The notes below the pieces were generated by a model. The model was not told the origin of the DNA. It saw only the letters and a program-made list of their open reading frames with translations, and ran no database searches. From Artocarpus heterophyllus (lineage: Eukaryota > Streptophyta > Magnoliopsida > Rosales > Moraceae), in NCBI GenBank assembly GCA_025403435.1, contig CM046341.1, forward strand, positions 22,095,460 through 22,159,459: a stretch of 64,000 nucleotides of DNA. The letters are read 5' to 3'. This document shows positions 23,755-35,065 of this stretch, in pieces. Within the stretch, counting starts at the first letter, position 1. The number at the start of each line of letters is the position of its first letter. The position numbers and the translations under genes are program-made.

Positions 23755-24605
23755 CATTGAGACAGTCTGGCTGAAGACAATAAAGCAAGCGCTTCTTGGG
23801 AGGCAACCCAAGCATTTTCTTATTTATCATGTTCAAAATAAAAAAAAATAATAAAAAATAAAATAATAAATAAATTATTTAGGTTATTTTTGTTTAACAT
23901 TATCATTTTGTTTTGTAGGAGTCGAAGTCAATAAGGGAGCATCAAAACAAAAAAATCGCTGGTGAACTGTTTTTTTTTGGCAAAGTCCAAGCGCCGCAGA
24001 CCTCAATTGAGAGCGCCGCGGCGCTGTTTTGGAGAATGAAAATCTCGTTGGCAGAAGGAAAGCACCGCGGCGCTATAACATCAGCGCCGCGGCGCGATGA
24101 AAAAAAAAAAAAGGGGTAGAACGACAGTGCCGCAGCGCTGGAATTCAAGAGCCGCGGCGCTGTGTGCGTGATTCCAAAGAAAGAAAAAGGGGGGCGGATT
24201 TAAACCTAACAATCCCCCTTTCTTTCCCTCATTCTCACCCATTTACTTTCTCTCTCTAAAAATAAACAACTCTCCCACTTCTTCTTCTCCTCCTTCTCTC
24301 TAGAAAACTTTGCCATCATCATCTTCCAAAGCTGTGGCTGCCATCCCCTTTCGGTTCATCATTCTCTTTAAGTAAGTTGCCTCCTTTCCATATCTTTGAG
24401 TATTTTTTTTATTATTTTTTTATTTTTTATTTTATTTTGTTTATTATTTTATATTTGTGTGAATTTTTATTTTTTTCTGTAATTTGATCTTATTAGGTTT
24501 TCTTTCTTGATTCATAGTTAGATTTTAATATAGGCGCTCTTTGGTAAGTGAAATTTTGACGGTGTTAGGTTTTAATCTTTAACGTGTGTGCCATTCAAAA
24601 AAAAA
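23755..24605 (+). other. Athila region between pol and the envelope-position ORF
   Basis: Non-coding. It contains A-rich sequence (about 23840-23880), a palindrome array (23991-24160), a pyrimidine-rich leader-like tract (about 24210-24305) and an intron-like donor AAGTAAGTTG near 24370 followed by T-rich sequence. The order suggests a separate transcription or splicing unit for the next ORF. Confidence 0.5.
23991..24160 (+). promoter_or_regulatory. Internal copy of the Athila U3 palindrome array
   Basis: Dyad positions are 23991 (half site), 24013, 24062, 24084, 24127 and 24149, giving three pairs at 22-bp spacing with pair-to-pair steps of 71 and 65 bp. The 3' LTR array has steps of 70 and 65 bp. 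Flanks also match: TTGGCAGAA before pair two, a CCGCAGCGCTGGAA core in pair three, and GTGATTC after the last dyad. It is therefore a diverged duplicate of the LTR array. A weak TATA-like ATTTAAAC lies near 24200. Confidence 0.65.
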
Positions 24606-25652
24606 ATGGCTTCTAAGCGCACATGAACTGTAGCTTCATCATCCACCCCATATACCCGGTTTGTGAGTGAGGCCGCGAGAAAACGACATAACAATGCCAT
24701 TGTTAAAAAAACTGTAGTATCGGAACGGGGGTTAGACTTTAGCGATGGTTTTTCTACAGTCTTTTTTAATATGGCTATGCAAAGAGGATGGACCAAATTT
24801 CTTGAGCAACCTAAGGCGGCTGTAGTCCCACTTGTCCGGGAATTTTATGCCAATGTTCCAGAGCACACTAACCTCCAGGTAAGTGTACGAGGTAAGATGG
24901 TTCGTTTTGATAAAACAACCATTAACAGGTATTATGGGCTTCGAAATATTGATAATGATGATTATTATGAATACCTCAATGAACATTTAGATTTTGAGGA
25001 AGTTCTTGGCACCATAGCTACTGCAGGCACCACATGGAAATTAACACGAGGAGGTGAAGCGGTGTCGTTTCCCTCCTCCGCGTTAAACAGGGAGTACAAA
25101 GCGTGGTTGTATTTTATTGCATCGAAATTAAAGCCTGTAATGCACTTTTTTGATGTTACCAAGGACAAAGCTGCCTTGTTATTTGCTATTGTTACAGGTA
25201 AAATGATTGATGTGGGAAAAGTAATCCAAGACAGTATTCTGAGAACTGCTATGGGTTCCACGACTAGTGGTTTGGGTCACTCTTCCCTCATCACATGCCT
25301 ATGCCTCGACGCCGGAGTCCCATTCGACCAAGAGGAAGAATTATTGCAACCCATGAAAATCATTAACAGAAAGGTCGTGGGAAGCTTCAGAGACCAAGAA
25401 GTACGCCCTCCGATTCGGCAAGACACTGGTGCCTCCGCCTCGAGCCAACCCCCTCAGCCCGAACAAGTCACTCCCATAGCTCCACCGCCTGTTGTACCTG
25501 CCCCTGAGTTACCAATCAGTGATCGCTTGCGTCGTTTGGAATTGGGCCTAGAATATAATATTGCCATGACGCAGGCAATTGCTCGACACTTGGGCATGGA
25601 TGAATCTCAACTTCCACCTCCACGGCATTTTCCTAATCACCCTGAGCCTTAA
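24606..25652 (+). pseudogene. Athila envelope-position ORF, one early stop
   Basis: Starts MASKRT and meets TGA at 24624-24626, then runs open to 25652 (349 codons overall). The body contains LVREFYANVPEH near 24830, which I recognise as the 'putative plant transposon protein' domain found downstream of pol in Athila elements. A proline-rich stretch lies near 25430-25510. No signal peptide or transmembrane helix is obvious, so a true envelope role is not supported by what I see. The stop is consistent with a single C-to-T change of a CGA codon. The function of this family is not established. Confidence 0.75.
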
Positions 25653-27143
25653 TTTCACTTGCCATTTTTTTTATTTCATTATTTCGGTTTTCTTTTCATT
25701 CTCAATTTCTTAAGTTTTTTGTTTTGTTTATTTTCCTTGTTGTCCAGATCACTTCTCGGAGCTCCCATGGCTGCACAAGTCCAATTGGCCTCATTTGTTA
25801 CTCAGGGGGTTTCCTTACCTTTTCTTCTTTATTTATACATTGAGGACAATGCTCTATTTAGTTTGGGGGGGAAACAAAAATTTTTTGTTTGTTAAAACTT
25901 GTGTTCACCCTTTTTGAAACTTGAAGTGATACATTCCTGCATTGATGAATCTAGATATGATTGAATCCTTTATTTGGATGTCTTAAAATTTGTAGGAGGT
26001 ATGAATTTTGTCTAAACTTGTGATGGATTTGTTGTTTAATTCTAATTTTGAATTTATGATCTATTTCTTGAGCACAAAAATCCTGAATTTTTGAATTGTG
26101 TGTATGTCCATTAATGTTCGCCCATGTTTTAGAATTCATCTGATTTTCTCTCGAGGCGAAATCCTAGGCTACATCTAACTGAAAACATGATTTAGGCCAT
26201 TTTTGGATCGTTTGAGCCGTTCAAGCCAACCTTGGTAAAATATCCCTAGTCACCTTGTTGAGCCTTGATGCATTAACCGTTCTTTCTTTGTCACCCACAT
26301 TTGTTAAACCAGCCAATCATTTATACCTTGTCCCACATCCCATAAACATGTTGATTTCTGAAGAAGGTAAACGTATTTTGGGAGGTAGAATGGAGCAAGG
26401 GAATTGTTGAGTTGTTTCTTGAAGCATAGAAGTTTTTGAGCCTCACGTGGTAATAATTTTGCTATTTAAGGATCTTATTAGTTTTCTTATGATTTTATTC
26501 AAAAAAAAAAAAAGGATGAAACAACAACAATGAGTGACTAAGAAAACAAAAGTGCATAATTGAGTGCAGTTGAGGGCGATGGAGTGAGTTTGGGGATAGG
26601 GTCTAAATTGGTCAGAAGTTGGATGGCTTGAAGAGAAGGGTAAATGTTGATTGTACAGTTGAAGTGGTTTAAGGGTATACAACCAAGACTGATTCTAATT
26701 GGAGTCTAGAAATCAACATGGGAGGGGTGAATTGAGCCTAAAATTTACTTTTATCTTACCTCTAGCCCAGCCTGACGTTACAAGCTTAATAAAGCCCTAA
26801 TGATTTTTAGTTGGATGACTAGCCTACATTAGTGGAGAAAGAAATGAAAGGTGAACCTATGAAACATGTTTCTGTGCACAACTCATCAAAGCTTCTCAGA
26901 GTAATGTGGATGTTACTGAACTGCATACAATTTGAAAAGAATGGATAACACACACACACGGGTCATGAATTTAGAATTAGTCTTAACCAGCAAATCGATC
27001 TCACTGTTTGGATGGAATTTGTTCTTTTCTATGAATTGTAAGATGGAAAAATTTTGGAGGACATCTTGAAGGATTTGTTGGTCCATGTTTGTGTTACTTC
27101 TTGATTTTGCTCGAGGACTAGCAAAAGTTAGTTTGGGGGGTTT
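25653..27143 (+). other. Athila long non-coding 3' region
   Basis: No coding sequence is supported. It includes CATTGAGGACAATG (25838) followed by a PPT-like AGTTTGGGGGGG (about 25860), blocks shared with the older Athila fragment at 10777-12060, and an AC microsatellite near 26950. It ends in the purine tract before the 3' LTR. Confidence 0.7.
27129..27143 (+). promoter_or_regulatory. Polypurine tract of the Athila element
   Basis: TAGTTTGGGGGGTTT directly precedes the 3' LTR and is the expected plus-strand priming site. Confidence 0.7.
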
Positions 27144-28467
27144 TGATAACTCTAGTTTAGAGAGTTATTTGGCCACTTTTAATTAACGAATATTACTATG
27201 TTTTTGAGAAAAATTACATGAAACATCCAACTTTTTCATAAAAGCATGATTTTATTGATGTAGGTTGAAGAAAGAAAGAAAACAAAACAAAAGGGAGCAA
27301 AAGCACAAGAAATCGAAGACCAACTTTGTTGGCAGAGCTGAAGCGCCGCGGCGCCCAAAGAGCAGCGCCGCGGCGCCCAAGGAAAGTGCAAGAAAAGTTT
27401 GGCAGAAACTCAGCGCCGCGGCGCTGGGGAAGGAGCGCCGCGGCGCGACGGCGGAAAAGAAGAAAAACAGAGAAGAAGCGCCGCAGCGCTGGAAAAGAAG
27501 GGCCGCGGCGCCAGAGTGATTCTGAACCACGATTTTTGGACGCAAAACAAGGGATTTGTTAACTTAAGAATAGTATAAATAGAATAGTATGGGGTAGCTA
27601 GGTTATCAGTTAATTTTGGAGAGCGTTGTTTATTTTTCTTAGGAGCCGTCAAGTATTCCGGAGTAAGAAGTGAGAGAATTGGTGACAGAATTTCTTGCTC
27701 TCTTAACTCTTGATGTTTGATTCAATTAAATTTTCAGATTTTATTTCTTTTTCAATTATGTTCTAATTTTCTTAGTTAGGGCTATGATGTAACCTAATCA
27801 TGACGATGTGAATTTCATAGTTATGCACCATAATTGATTTTATTCATGTGAGTTATGTGTTATTATGTTTAATGCTTTTAAATGATTAGCTACCATTTAA
27901 ATGATCTGATGTGCATGTTCAAAACTAAGAAGGGAGAATTATACAAATGCTTCATCTAACATATAACCATGAATTAAATATGGATAGAGATATACCATAT
28001 TATTTGTGTGGCTTCATCTGGAAAGTTCATGAATTTTAATGCATTCTGATTTATTTAAATTCACATAGAGATATAGTGAGTTAATAAACTGAGTAGGTTT
28101 GCTATACCTAGAGATAGGATAGTAAATAATTTAGAAATTTTCGTCATCACATGTGTATTATTGATTGGGTTGCATAATTTTATGAAATTCATATCTAGTG
28201 ATTATGGTGAAATCAAATGCCTTAACGCCTTGTCTTATTGAAGTATCTTTTGAAATTGATTGCAATTTTTATTTTTAATTTAGTACTTTAGTTCAGTAAT
28301 CTATTCAATCACAACCTCATATGATCAACTAGATAAACCTTAGAGTTAATCCAATTTTAGTACTTAGTTAGATTATTATACAACAATCCCTGTGAGACGA
28401 TACTCTTACTCACTATTGTATTACTTGATCGATAACGTGCACTTGCATTAGTGAATTTTACCGAACA
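27144..28467 (+). repeat. Athila 3' LTR
   Basis: 1324 bp with the same ends as the 5' LTR. Six palindromic dyads lie at 27343, 27365, 27413, 27435, 27478 and 27501, the complete three-pair array. A TATA box lies near 27570. GAGGT follows at 28468-28472. Confidence 0.93.
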
Positions 28468-29058
28468 GAGGTAGATAAAACTTGGCAAACATAGCTTTTG
28501 TAGGGAACCAGTGGCTCATCACTCTTCTCATACTAATAATGGAGACCATGGGATAGTCATACAAAAGGCTCACCTAATAGAATCTCTCGTTATGAGTTTT
28601 CTGCACCCAGTTAATTTTTTATAATTTAGGTTTCTTAAATTTGTTTAACACTTAAATAAATTTAATTTGTAGTTTTAAGACAACTAATCTCATTAGATTT
28701 CTAAAACTATGTAACGATATGAATTTGTTATTATAAGTGGCACTAGTTATCCTATATAGCATGTTATCAATTGATATAAATATGGAAATCAAGGCATATC
28801 GAACAAGCTATCAAACATAACAGAAATTCCCATAAATGATCGCAACTGTAATACTATGGTTCGACCTAGAAAAAATACAAAAAGAAAACTATGATGATCT
28901 CCAAGTCACCATTTTCTTTGTTGTAGTCCTCCTCTTGTTGTATTTAATCCCTTTGTGCTCCCACAAACATTAATGAAATTACCCAACTAATAAAAAACTT
29001 TTAAAACTTTAATTTCATTAATTTTTAATTTTAATATTCATTCTAATTAAGTGATTCC
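28468..29058 (-). mobile_element. C0 leader fragment between two insertions
   Basis: Part of the leader of old copia element C0. It shares landmarks with the C1 leader (for example GTGGCAC..CATGTTATCAAT near 28736 versus 35666, and TGTAATA.TATGG near 28848 versus 35771). It is bounded on the left by the Athila target duplication and on the right by the C1 target duplication ATTCC (29054-29058). Confidence 0.6.
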
Positions 29059-31102
29059 TGTTGGAAAAAACAGTGTGAGGTGCGCAACGGGAATTTTAAA
29101 AATTTTAACATCAGAGTATTTTTTCAAAACACAAGTTTGACATGCTATATGTATAAATTAAACAGATCTTACTAACCTTTGTGTGCCAAAGAACCTTCGC
29201 AACCCATGAAAAGAAGTAATGTTCCAGAAGAGCCTCAACCAACTGGTCTTCTTTGCTATTCTCTATCCACGATCGGAGTGAGTGTGGGATCACACTTACA
29301 GCTCTTCCACCGGTGACTCTCCTTCCAACCAATCGAGAGAACCCAAAGCAAGTGTTCATGATTCGTGAACAAAAGGTCTCAGGGAGTTTTCAGATGCTCA
29401 CCAATAGAGTATCACTCTTAATCTCTCAACTGATCTGAGTAACTCATGAGACTTACCCCCTTTATATAGCGATTGGTCCTAGGGTCAGTCCTTATCAGAT
29501 TAGGTCTCAAAAACTCGAAATAGAATCAAGTTCGGATCAATATCTGATAAGATCTGCGTGAAAACGCGTAATCTTATCTCTCGCTGATCGACAGGCCGAA
29601 CAGCCTGATCGACAGGCCGAACAGGCCCCATCGGCAGGCCAAACACGTACATCGGCAAGCCGAACTGCAGCGTAAATATCCCCGTGAAACTTTTATTTTC
29701 TACCTAAGATTCTATAGTATAAAGTCTCAGTTTTGATTCAAATAACCCAATAGCGAAGTTATCTGATCAAAACAAACTTTATCAAGATAATCTCTAAGAA
29801 AATAAATCAATTCACAATAATTCTACAAGTTTATCTTGATCTAATTTATCCAATTAAATCAATCGATAAATAGACAAGAACTATCCGATCCCAATAATTC
29901 AACAAGTTTATCTTGAATTAATTTTATTACAAAATTAATTCAACTAATAAACAGACATGAATTATTTGATTCTTTCAAATTTTAAACCAATCCGATAAAT
30001 CTAACATAAGTCACCAATTATTGAGAAAGCACGCCGTTTCGTTACAGGATTTTGTAAGCTAGCAAAGAGGACCAAAATGGACCTATAAAGTTCAAGCTCT
30101 CGATAATTATGAAACCCAATATCCCAGATACACATTTCATAATTATCAACTCCAACGCTACTCCACTAAAAGCTCGGAGCTGCACTCTCTAACTTTATAG
30201 AATTACGAAGCCCGTATAGCTAAGTCTCCATGACATATCATAGTGTATCGTATCCCCATATGATAATCCATAATCGGCTTAAGGACAAATTTTGTCTTAC
30301 CTTCCTAATTATTTTTATCTTACATTCCATTATCTCACCATTAGAAAACTTACCATCCAAAGATAGTATACCATTTGGTTACACCTATGTACCCAAATGG
30401 TTGAGCGCTCCAGTTTTTCAATTACATGATAATGCATATAAGAGGATATCATTACTCCTAAAGAGGAGCTATGGATTCCATATCTATGAATAATAAGTCT
30501 ACGCTATCAAGAGTCATGCCTCCAACGTACCAGCATGCATACCACTATTGAGATGTGGGAGTCACCCTTTGGTACATCCAAAGACACAAGTCGAGACAAC
30601 GGGCCCGCTATCCATCTCAGGATTAAGATACAATACAAATGATTGTCTAAAGTGAATCGATTTACCAAGACAAAATTATTAATCCAAATCAATTCACTTT
30701 GTGTCCCGATCCAACACATCATCACTTATGACAACGTGCCAATGTTTCTATTCACGGAATCCAACTCCGATGGTCAAGACAAACCATCTCCCAATAGGGA
30801 TATAGACAATATAACAATCTTTGTATGAATAAAGCGCCCAACTTTATTCCCTCGATTGTGGATCATATGTTTTAGACCGTCACCTTAAGAATCGTGTCTT
30901 CCTCATAATCAGTCCATCATATGCCCAATTCTTAAAGGTTTAGACCGATAGTCTCAGACTATTGTTTGCTTAACATACATTCAACAAATATGAACGTAAA
31001 GAGGACAAGATTTGGTATATGTAAATGAATAAATTCTTTATTGATAAAACTGTCTCCAAAAACGTATTACATTTTTGCTCCATAGGGCATACATATCTAA
31101 CA
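29059..31102 (-). repeat. C1 3' LTR (element orientation)
   Basis: 2044 bp. It contains four dyads of the TCGGC-NN-GCCGA class in plus-strand coordinates at 29588, 29609, 29631 and 29652 (12-mers), and a minus-strand TATA box CTATATAAAG at about 29460-29469. The dyads lie about 117 bp upstream of TATA. Small open frames inside it are not genes. Confidence 0.9.
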
Positions 31103-31114
31103 ATCTCCCACTTG
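31103..31114 (-). promoter_or_regulatory. C1 polypurine tract
   Basis: On the minus strand AAGTGGGAGAT directly precedes the LTR beginning TGTTAGATATG. This is the typical copia plus-strand priming site. Confidence 0.75.
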
Positions 31115-31140
31115 CACTAAGTGAGTGAATACATCAAATC

Positions 31141-34100
31141 TCACATCCCCATAGCTTCCACATGTTTCTCGAAGACTCTCCCAGTAAGTGTCTTCGTAAA
31201 TGAATCAGCTAAATTGTCCTCTGATGTGATCTTGCACACCGTGACATGCCTGCCCTCAACGAAGTCCTTTATCATATGATACTTTCGATCAATATGTTTA
31301 CTCTTCTTGTGAAATCTTGGTTCCTTACATTAGCTACCACCACATTGTTATCACAGTACAGTGATACTGCCTTATCGATGCCAGGAACAACCTTAAGATC
31401 CCTAAGGAACTTTTGGAGCCACACTGCTTCTTTCGAAGCCTCACTAGCTGCCACATACTCGGCCTCCGTCGTTGAATCCAAAGTGCAATCTTGCTTCACA
31501 CTTCTCCAACTGATGGCACCGCCGCCTAGAGTAAACACAAACCCCAAAGTCGATTTCCTAGAATCCAAACAGGATTGAAAATCTGAGTCAGTACATCCTA
31601 GAGGAGTAAGGTCCTCACCTGAATATACAAGCATATACCCTCGAGTCCTTCTCAGGTACTTGAAAATATGCTTAACCGCAACCCAGTGGTTCAGTCCTGG
31701 ATTCGCCTAAAATCGACTTACAATCCCGACCGCATAGCTAATATCCGGTCGTGTGCAAAGCATGGCATACATGAGACTGCCCACTATTAAAGGATAAGGC
31801 ACCTTCTTCATGTATTCTCTTTCTTCATAAGACTTTGGAGAGTCTTTTTTAGAAAGAGTAATTCCAGACCTAGATGGTTGCCCACCTTTCTTGGAATCCT
31901 GCATTGCAAATCTCCTGAGAATTTTATCTATGTAGCCAGCCTGTGACAAAGCTATCATTTTGTTCTTCCTATCCCGAAAGATCTAGATACTGAGAACAAA
32001 ATTAGCCTCACCCAAGTCCTTCATGTCAAACTGCTTGGTCAACCATAATTTGACCTATGACAATGCCCCAACGTCATTGCCAATTAGCAAAATGTCATCT
32101 ACATAGAACAATAGAAAAACCACCTTCCCATCCTTAATGTGTTTATAAACACATGGTTCATCCACATTTTGTGAGAACCTATAAGTCTTGATCACCTGAT
32201 TAAATCTTATGTTCCAAGAACGAGAAGCCTGCTTAAGTCCATAAATTGACTTTAGCAGCTTACAAACCTTACCCTCTTGACCCGTGACCTTGAACCCGTC
32301 TGGCTGTTCCATATAAATGGACTCATCAAGATAGCCCTTTAGAAATGTCATCTTGACATCCATCTACCAAATCTTGTAGTCGAGAGTGGCAGCTATGGAT
32401 AAGAGAATCTGGATGGACTTAAGCATGGCTACAAAAGGTTTCCTCATAATTGATTCCTTCCGTTTGCGTATAACCCTTAGCTACCAATCTAGCCTTAAAG
32501 GTTTCAACTTTTCCATCCACTCCTCTTTTCCTGTTGTAGATCCACTTACACCCTATGAGTTTTACCCCTTCGGGAAGATCCATAAGCTCCCAAACCTGAT
32601 TAGTCTCTATAGACTTCATTTCTATGTTCATGGCTTCTGTCCAGAGTTTTGAATCAACATCATCCATAGCTTCTACGTAAGTATAAGGATCCCTATCATG
32701 TTCATCCGGTTCAGACAAGAAGACCTCCCCATTGAACATATACCTTTCAGGTTGACGCCCGATCCTCCCACTACGCCGAAGCCCCTTAGGTTGTTGTTCA
32801 GGTTCATTTGGTTTTTCTACACTGATCGGAATGGTTTCGTTTGGAACCTCCAGAGTGATCAGATCACTCCTTAACTCCTCAAGCACCACTTTGCTTTGAC
32901 GTTTAAAGTCGTCCATGTAACTCTCCTCAAGGAAAGTTGCATTAGTAGAAACCACGACTTTATTTTCCTTCGGGTTATAAAAATAACCCCCTTTAGCCCT
33001 TTTGGATATCCTATAAACACACAAACTTTTAAACATGCTTCCAACTTATTCGGATCCTTAAACAGGACATGAACCGGACATCCCCATATGTGAATATGGT
33101 TTAAGGATGTCTCTCTACTTGTCCACAACTCGTGAGGAGTTTTAGGGACTGATTTTGAAGGCACATTGTTCAAAAGATAACATGTAGTTTGTAGTGAATA
33201 TCCCCAAAAGGATAAAGGTAATGATGAATAACTCATCATGGACCTGACCATGTTCAACAAAGTCCTATTTCTTCTCTCCGCTACACCATTCTGCTACAAA
33301 GTACCCGGGGCAATCAAATGGGATAAAATTCCATTCTCTAACAAGTGTCCCAAGAACTCATTAGAAAGGTATTTCCCACCTCGATCAGATCGAAGTGCCT
33401 TTATGGTTCTACCCAATTGCTTTTCCACTTCAGCCCGAAACTCCCTGAACTTATCAAAAGTTTCGCTTTTATGGTGCATCAAGCACACATACCCATATCT
33501 TGAGTAATCGTCAATAAAAGTGACGAAATACTCATACCCTCCTCGTACCCGGATGTTCATTGGTCCGCAAACATCACTATGCACAAGTTCTAGAACCCCT
33601 TCGGCCCTATTGCCTTTAGACCTGTATGGTCTTTTGGTCATTTTACCCTCCAAACAAGATTCACATTGAGGTATAGATTCCACCTTTAAGTGACTTAAAG
33701 GTCCATCCCTTACCAACCTTTGAATCCTATTCAGGTTAATGTGACCAAGGCGCAAATGCCAAAGATAAGTCTTATTAGAGTGAGAAGTTTTAAGTCTTTT
33801 ATAGTTATTATCATTCATCTCAGCATTAAGCAATATGTTCATTTTAGGTTTGATAAAATATAAATTATTTTGCATCCATCCATAACAGATAAAAGATTTA
33901 TTTTTACGAATCACCACTTTTTCATTAAAAGATACCATGTAGGAGCCTTTAAATAAACAAGATACAGAAATTAAATTCCTTTTAAATTTAGGAACATAAA
34001 AACAATCTTGCAAAAATAAATTCCTATAGTTATCAAAGTAAAGATGGACATCTCTCACTGCCTCCGCTAAGACCAAAGATCCATCGCCCATCTGAAGCGT

Positions 34101-35065
34101 GAAGTCTTCATGCAGTAGACTTCTCGTTTCTTTGAACCCCTACAGAGAAACACAAACATGATTAGTTGCACCAAAATCTATGACCCAAATGTCATTGGAT
34201 TCCTCAACCAAACAAGTTTCTAAATATAGAAGATCACACCTACTTCCTTTGGAAAGGAAGTCCTTGCAATGCTTCTTAATATGCCCGACCTTTCCACAGA
34301 AAAAGCACTTAAGCTTCTTTGGGTTCTTCTTCTTCTTCTTCTTCTTGCTCTTGGTGTTAGCAGGAACAGAAGATTTCCCATTCTTGGCCCGTTGCTTCTT
34401 TCCATTCCTAAAGTTGGGGTCGGAACCAGAAGCACCTACCATGTTGGCCTCACCACCCGCAGGAGACTCCCTGATCAGCAGTTCAAACTCCTGTAACTGT
34501 TTCATTAGTTCTATTAAGGTCATATCATGTCTATTGCTTAAATTAAATGTAGCTTTAAACGGAATAAATTCCTTAGATAGAGTCTCAAAGACCATAGTCA
34601 TCTAAGTTTCAGCATCGATGTCAGCTCCATTGGTTTGAGCCTCAGCTAGGTAACCCATGACCAACATCATATGCTCCTCTACAGATGTCCCTGGTCTCTG
34701 TCTATAGTTTAAGAGTTTTTGAACCTCCCCTTGTCGCTTTGTTATGGCCTGGCCTCCAAACATGTCCTCAAGATTATCCAAGATCTACTTCGCATCTCAT
34801 AATCTTGATGTTGAGCCTGCAACACATTATTCATGATGGCCATAACATAGCAGCGGGCTTGATCATTGGCATCTTTTTAGCGGTCATACGCTTGGAATTG
34901 CTCATTAGATGAGTCTCCCGTAGGCTCGGGAGGACAAGGGGTTGTCAGAACATATTTCAGTTTCTCAAAGGACAGGACGATATCCAGGTTCCATTTTCAA
35001 TCATTGTAATTCTCATCAGTTAACAAGTTTTTGTCAAGTATCGATGATAAAGCGTTTTTAGACAT
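31141..35065 (-). pseudogene. C1 gag-pol (copia), broken by stops and frame changes
   Basis: Read from 35065 down. Gag starts MSKNALSS, with a stop (TGA) at 34999-34997 in place of an expected tryptophan. A lysine-rich tract leads to the zinc knuckle CFFCGKVGHIKKHC near 34260-34310. The protease core reads DFGATNH (near 34165), where the family has D-S/T-G. Gag-pre-integrase follows (YLWHLRLGHIN near 33740-33770), then the integrase core (LVHSDVCGPMN near 33560, SDRGGKYL near 33380). Reverse transcriptase has YVDD at 32105-32094. RNase H (TTEAEYVAASEA near 31450) precedes a conserved C-terminal tail ending with a stop at 31141. Changes of frame near 33290, 32400, 32050 and 31660 prevent a full polyprotein. 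Confidence 0.88.

Larger units (their letters stand above)
17058..28467 (+). mobile_element. Full-length Athila-type Ty3/gypsy retrotransposon (11.4 kb)
   Basis: Two LTRs (17058-18359 and 27144-28467) with matching TG..CA ends bound the element. Perfect 5-bp target duplications GAGGT lie outside (17053-17057 and 28468-28472). The order is LTR, tRNA-Asp primer site, gag-pol, a palindrome array, an envelope-position ORF, a long non-coding 3' region, a purine tract, LTR. The LTRs differ by roughly 15 substitutions by eye over about 1300 bp plus small indels, so insertion is fairly recent. It sits inside the older copia C0. All coding regions carry stops. Confidence 0.93.

Noticed and set aside
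24606..25652. Envelope-position ORF considered as a true envelope glycoprotein
   Set aside because: No signal peptide or transmembrane segment was visible; the body matches a plant transposon-associated domain of unknown function.
29588..29663. Regularly spaced dyads considered as a CRISPR-like or satellite array
   Set aside because: The setting is a plant nuclear retrotransposon; units are 12 bp with ~10-bp variable gaps, and they sit in LTR U3 positions of several families, so neither CRISPR nor satellite fits.
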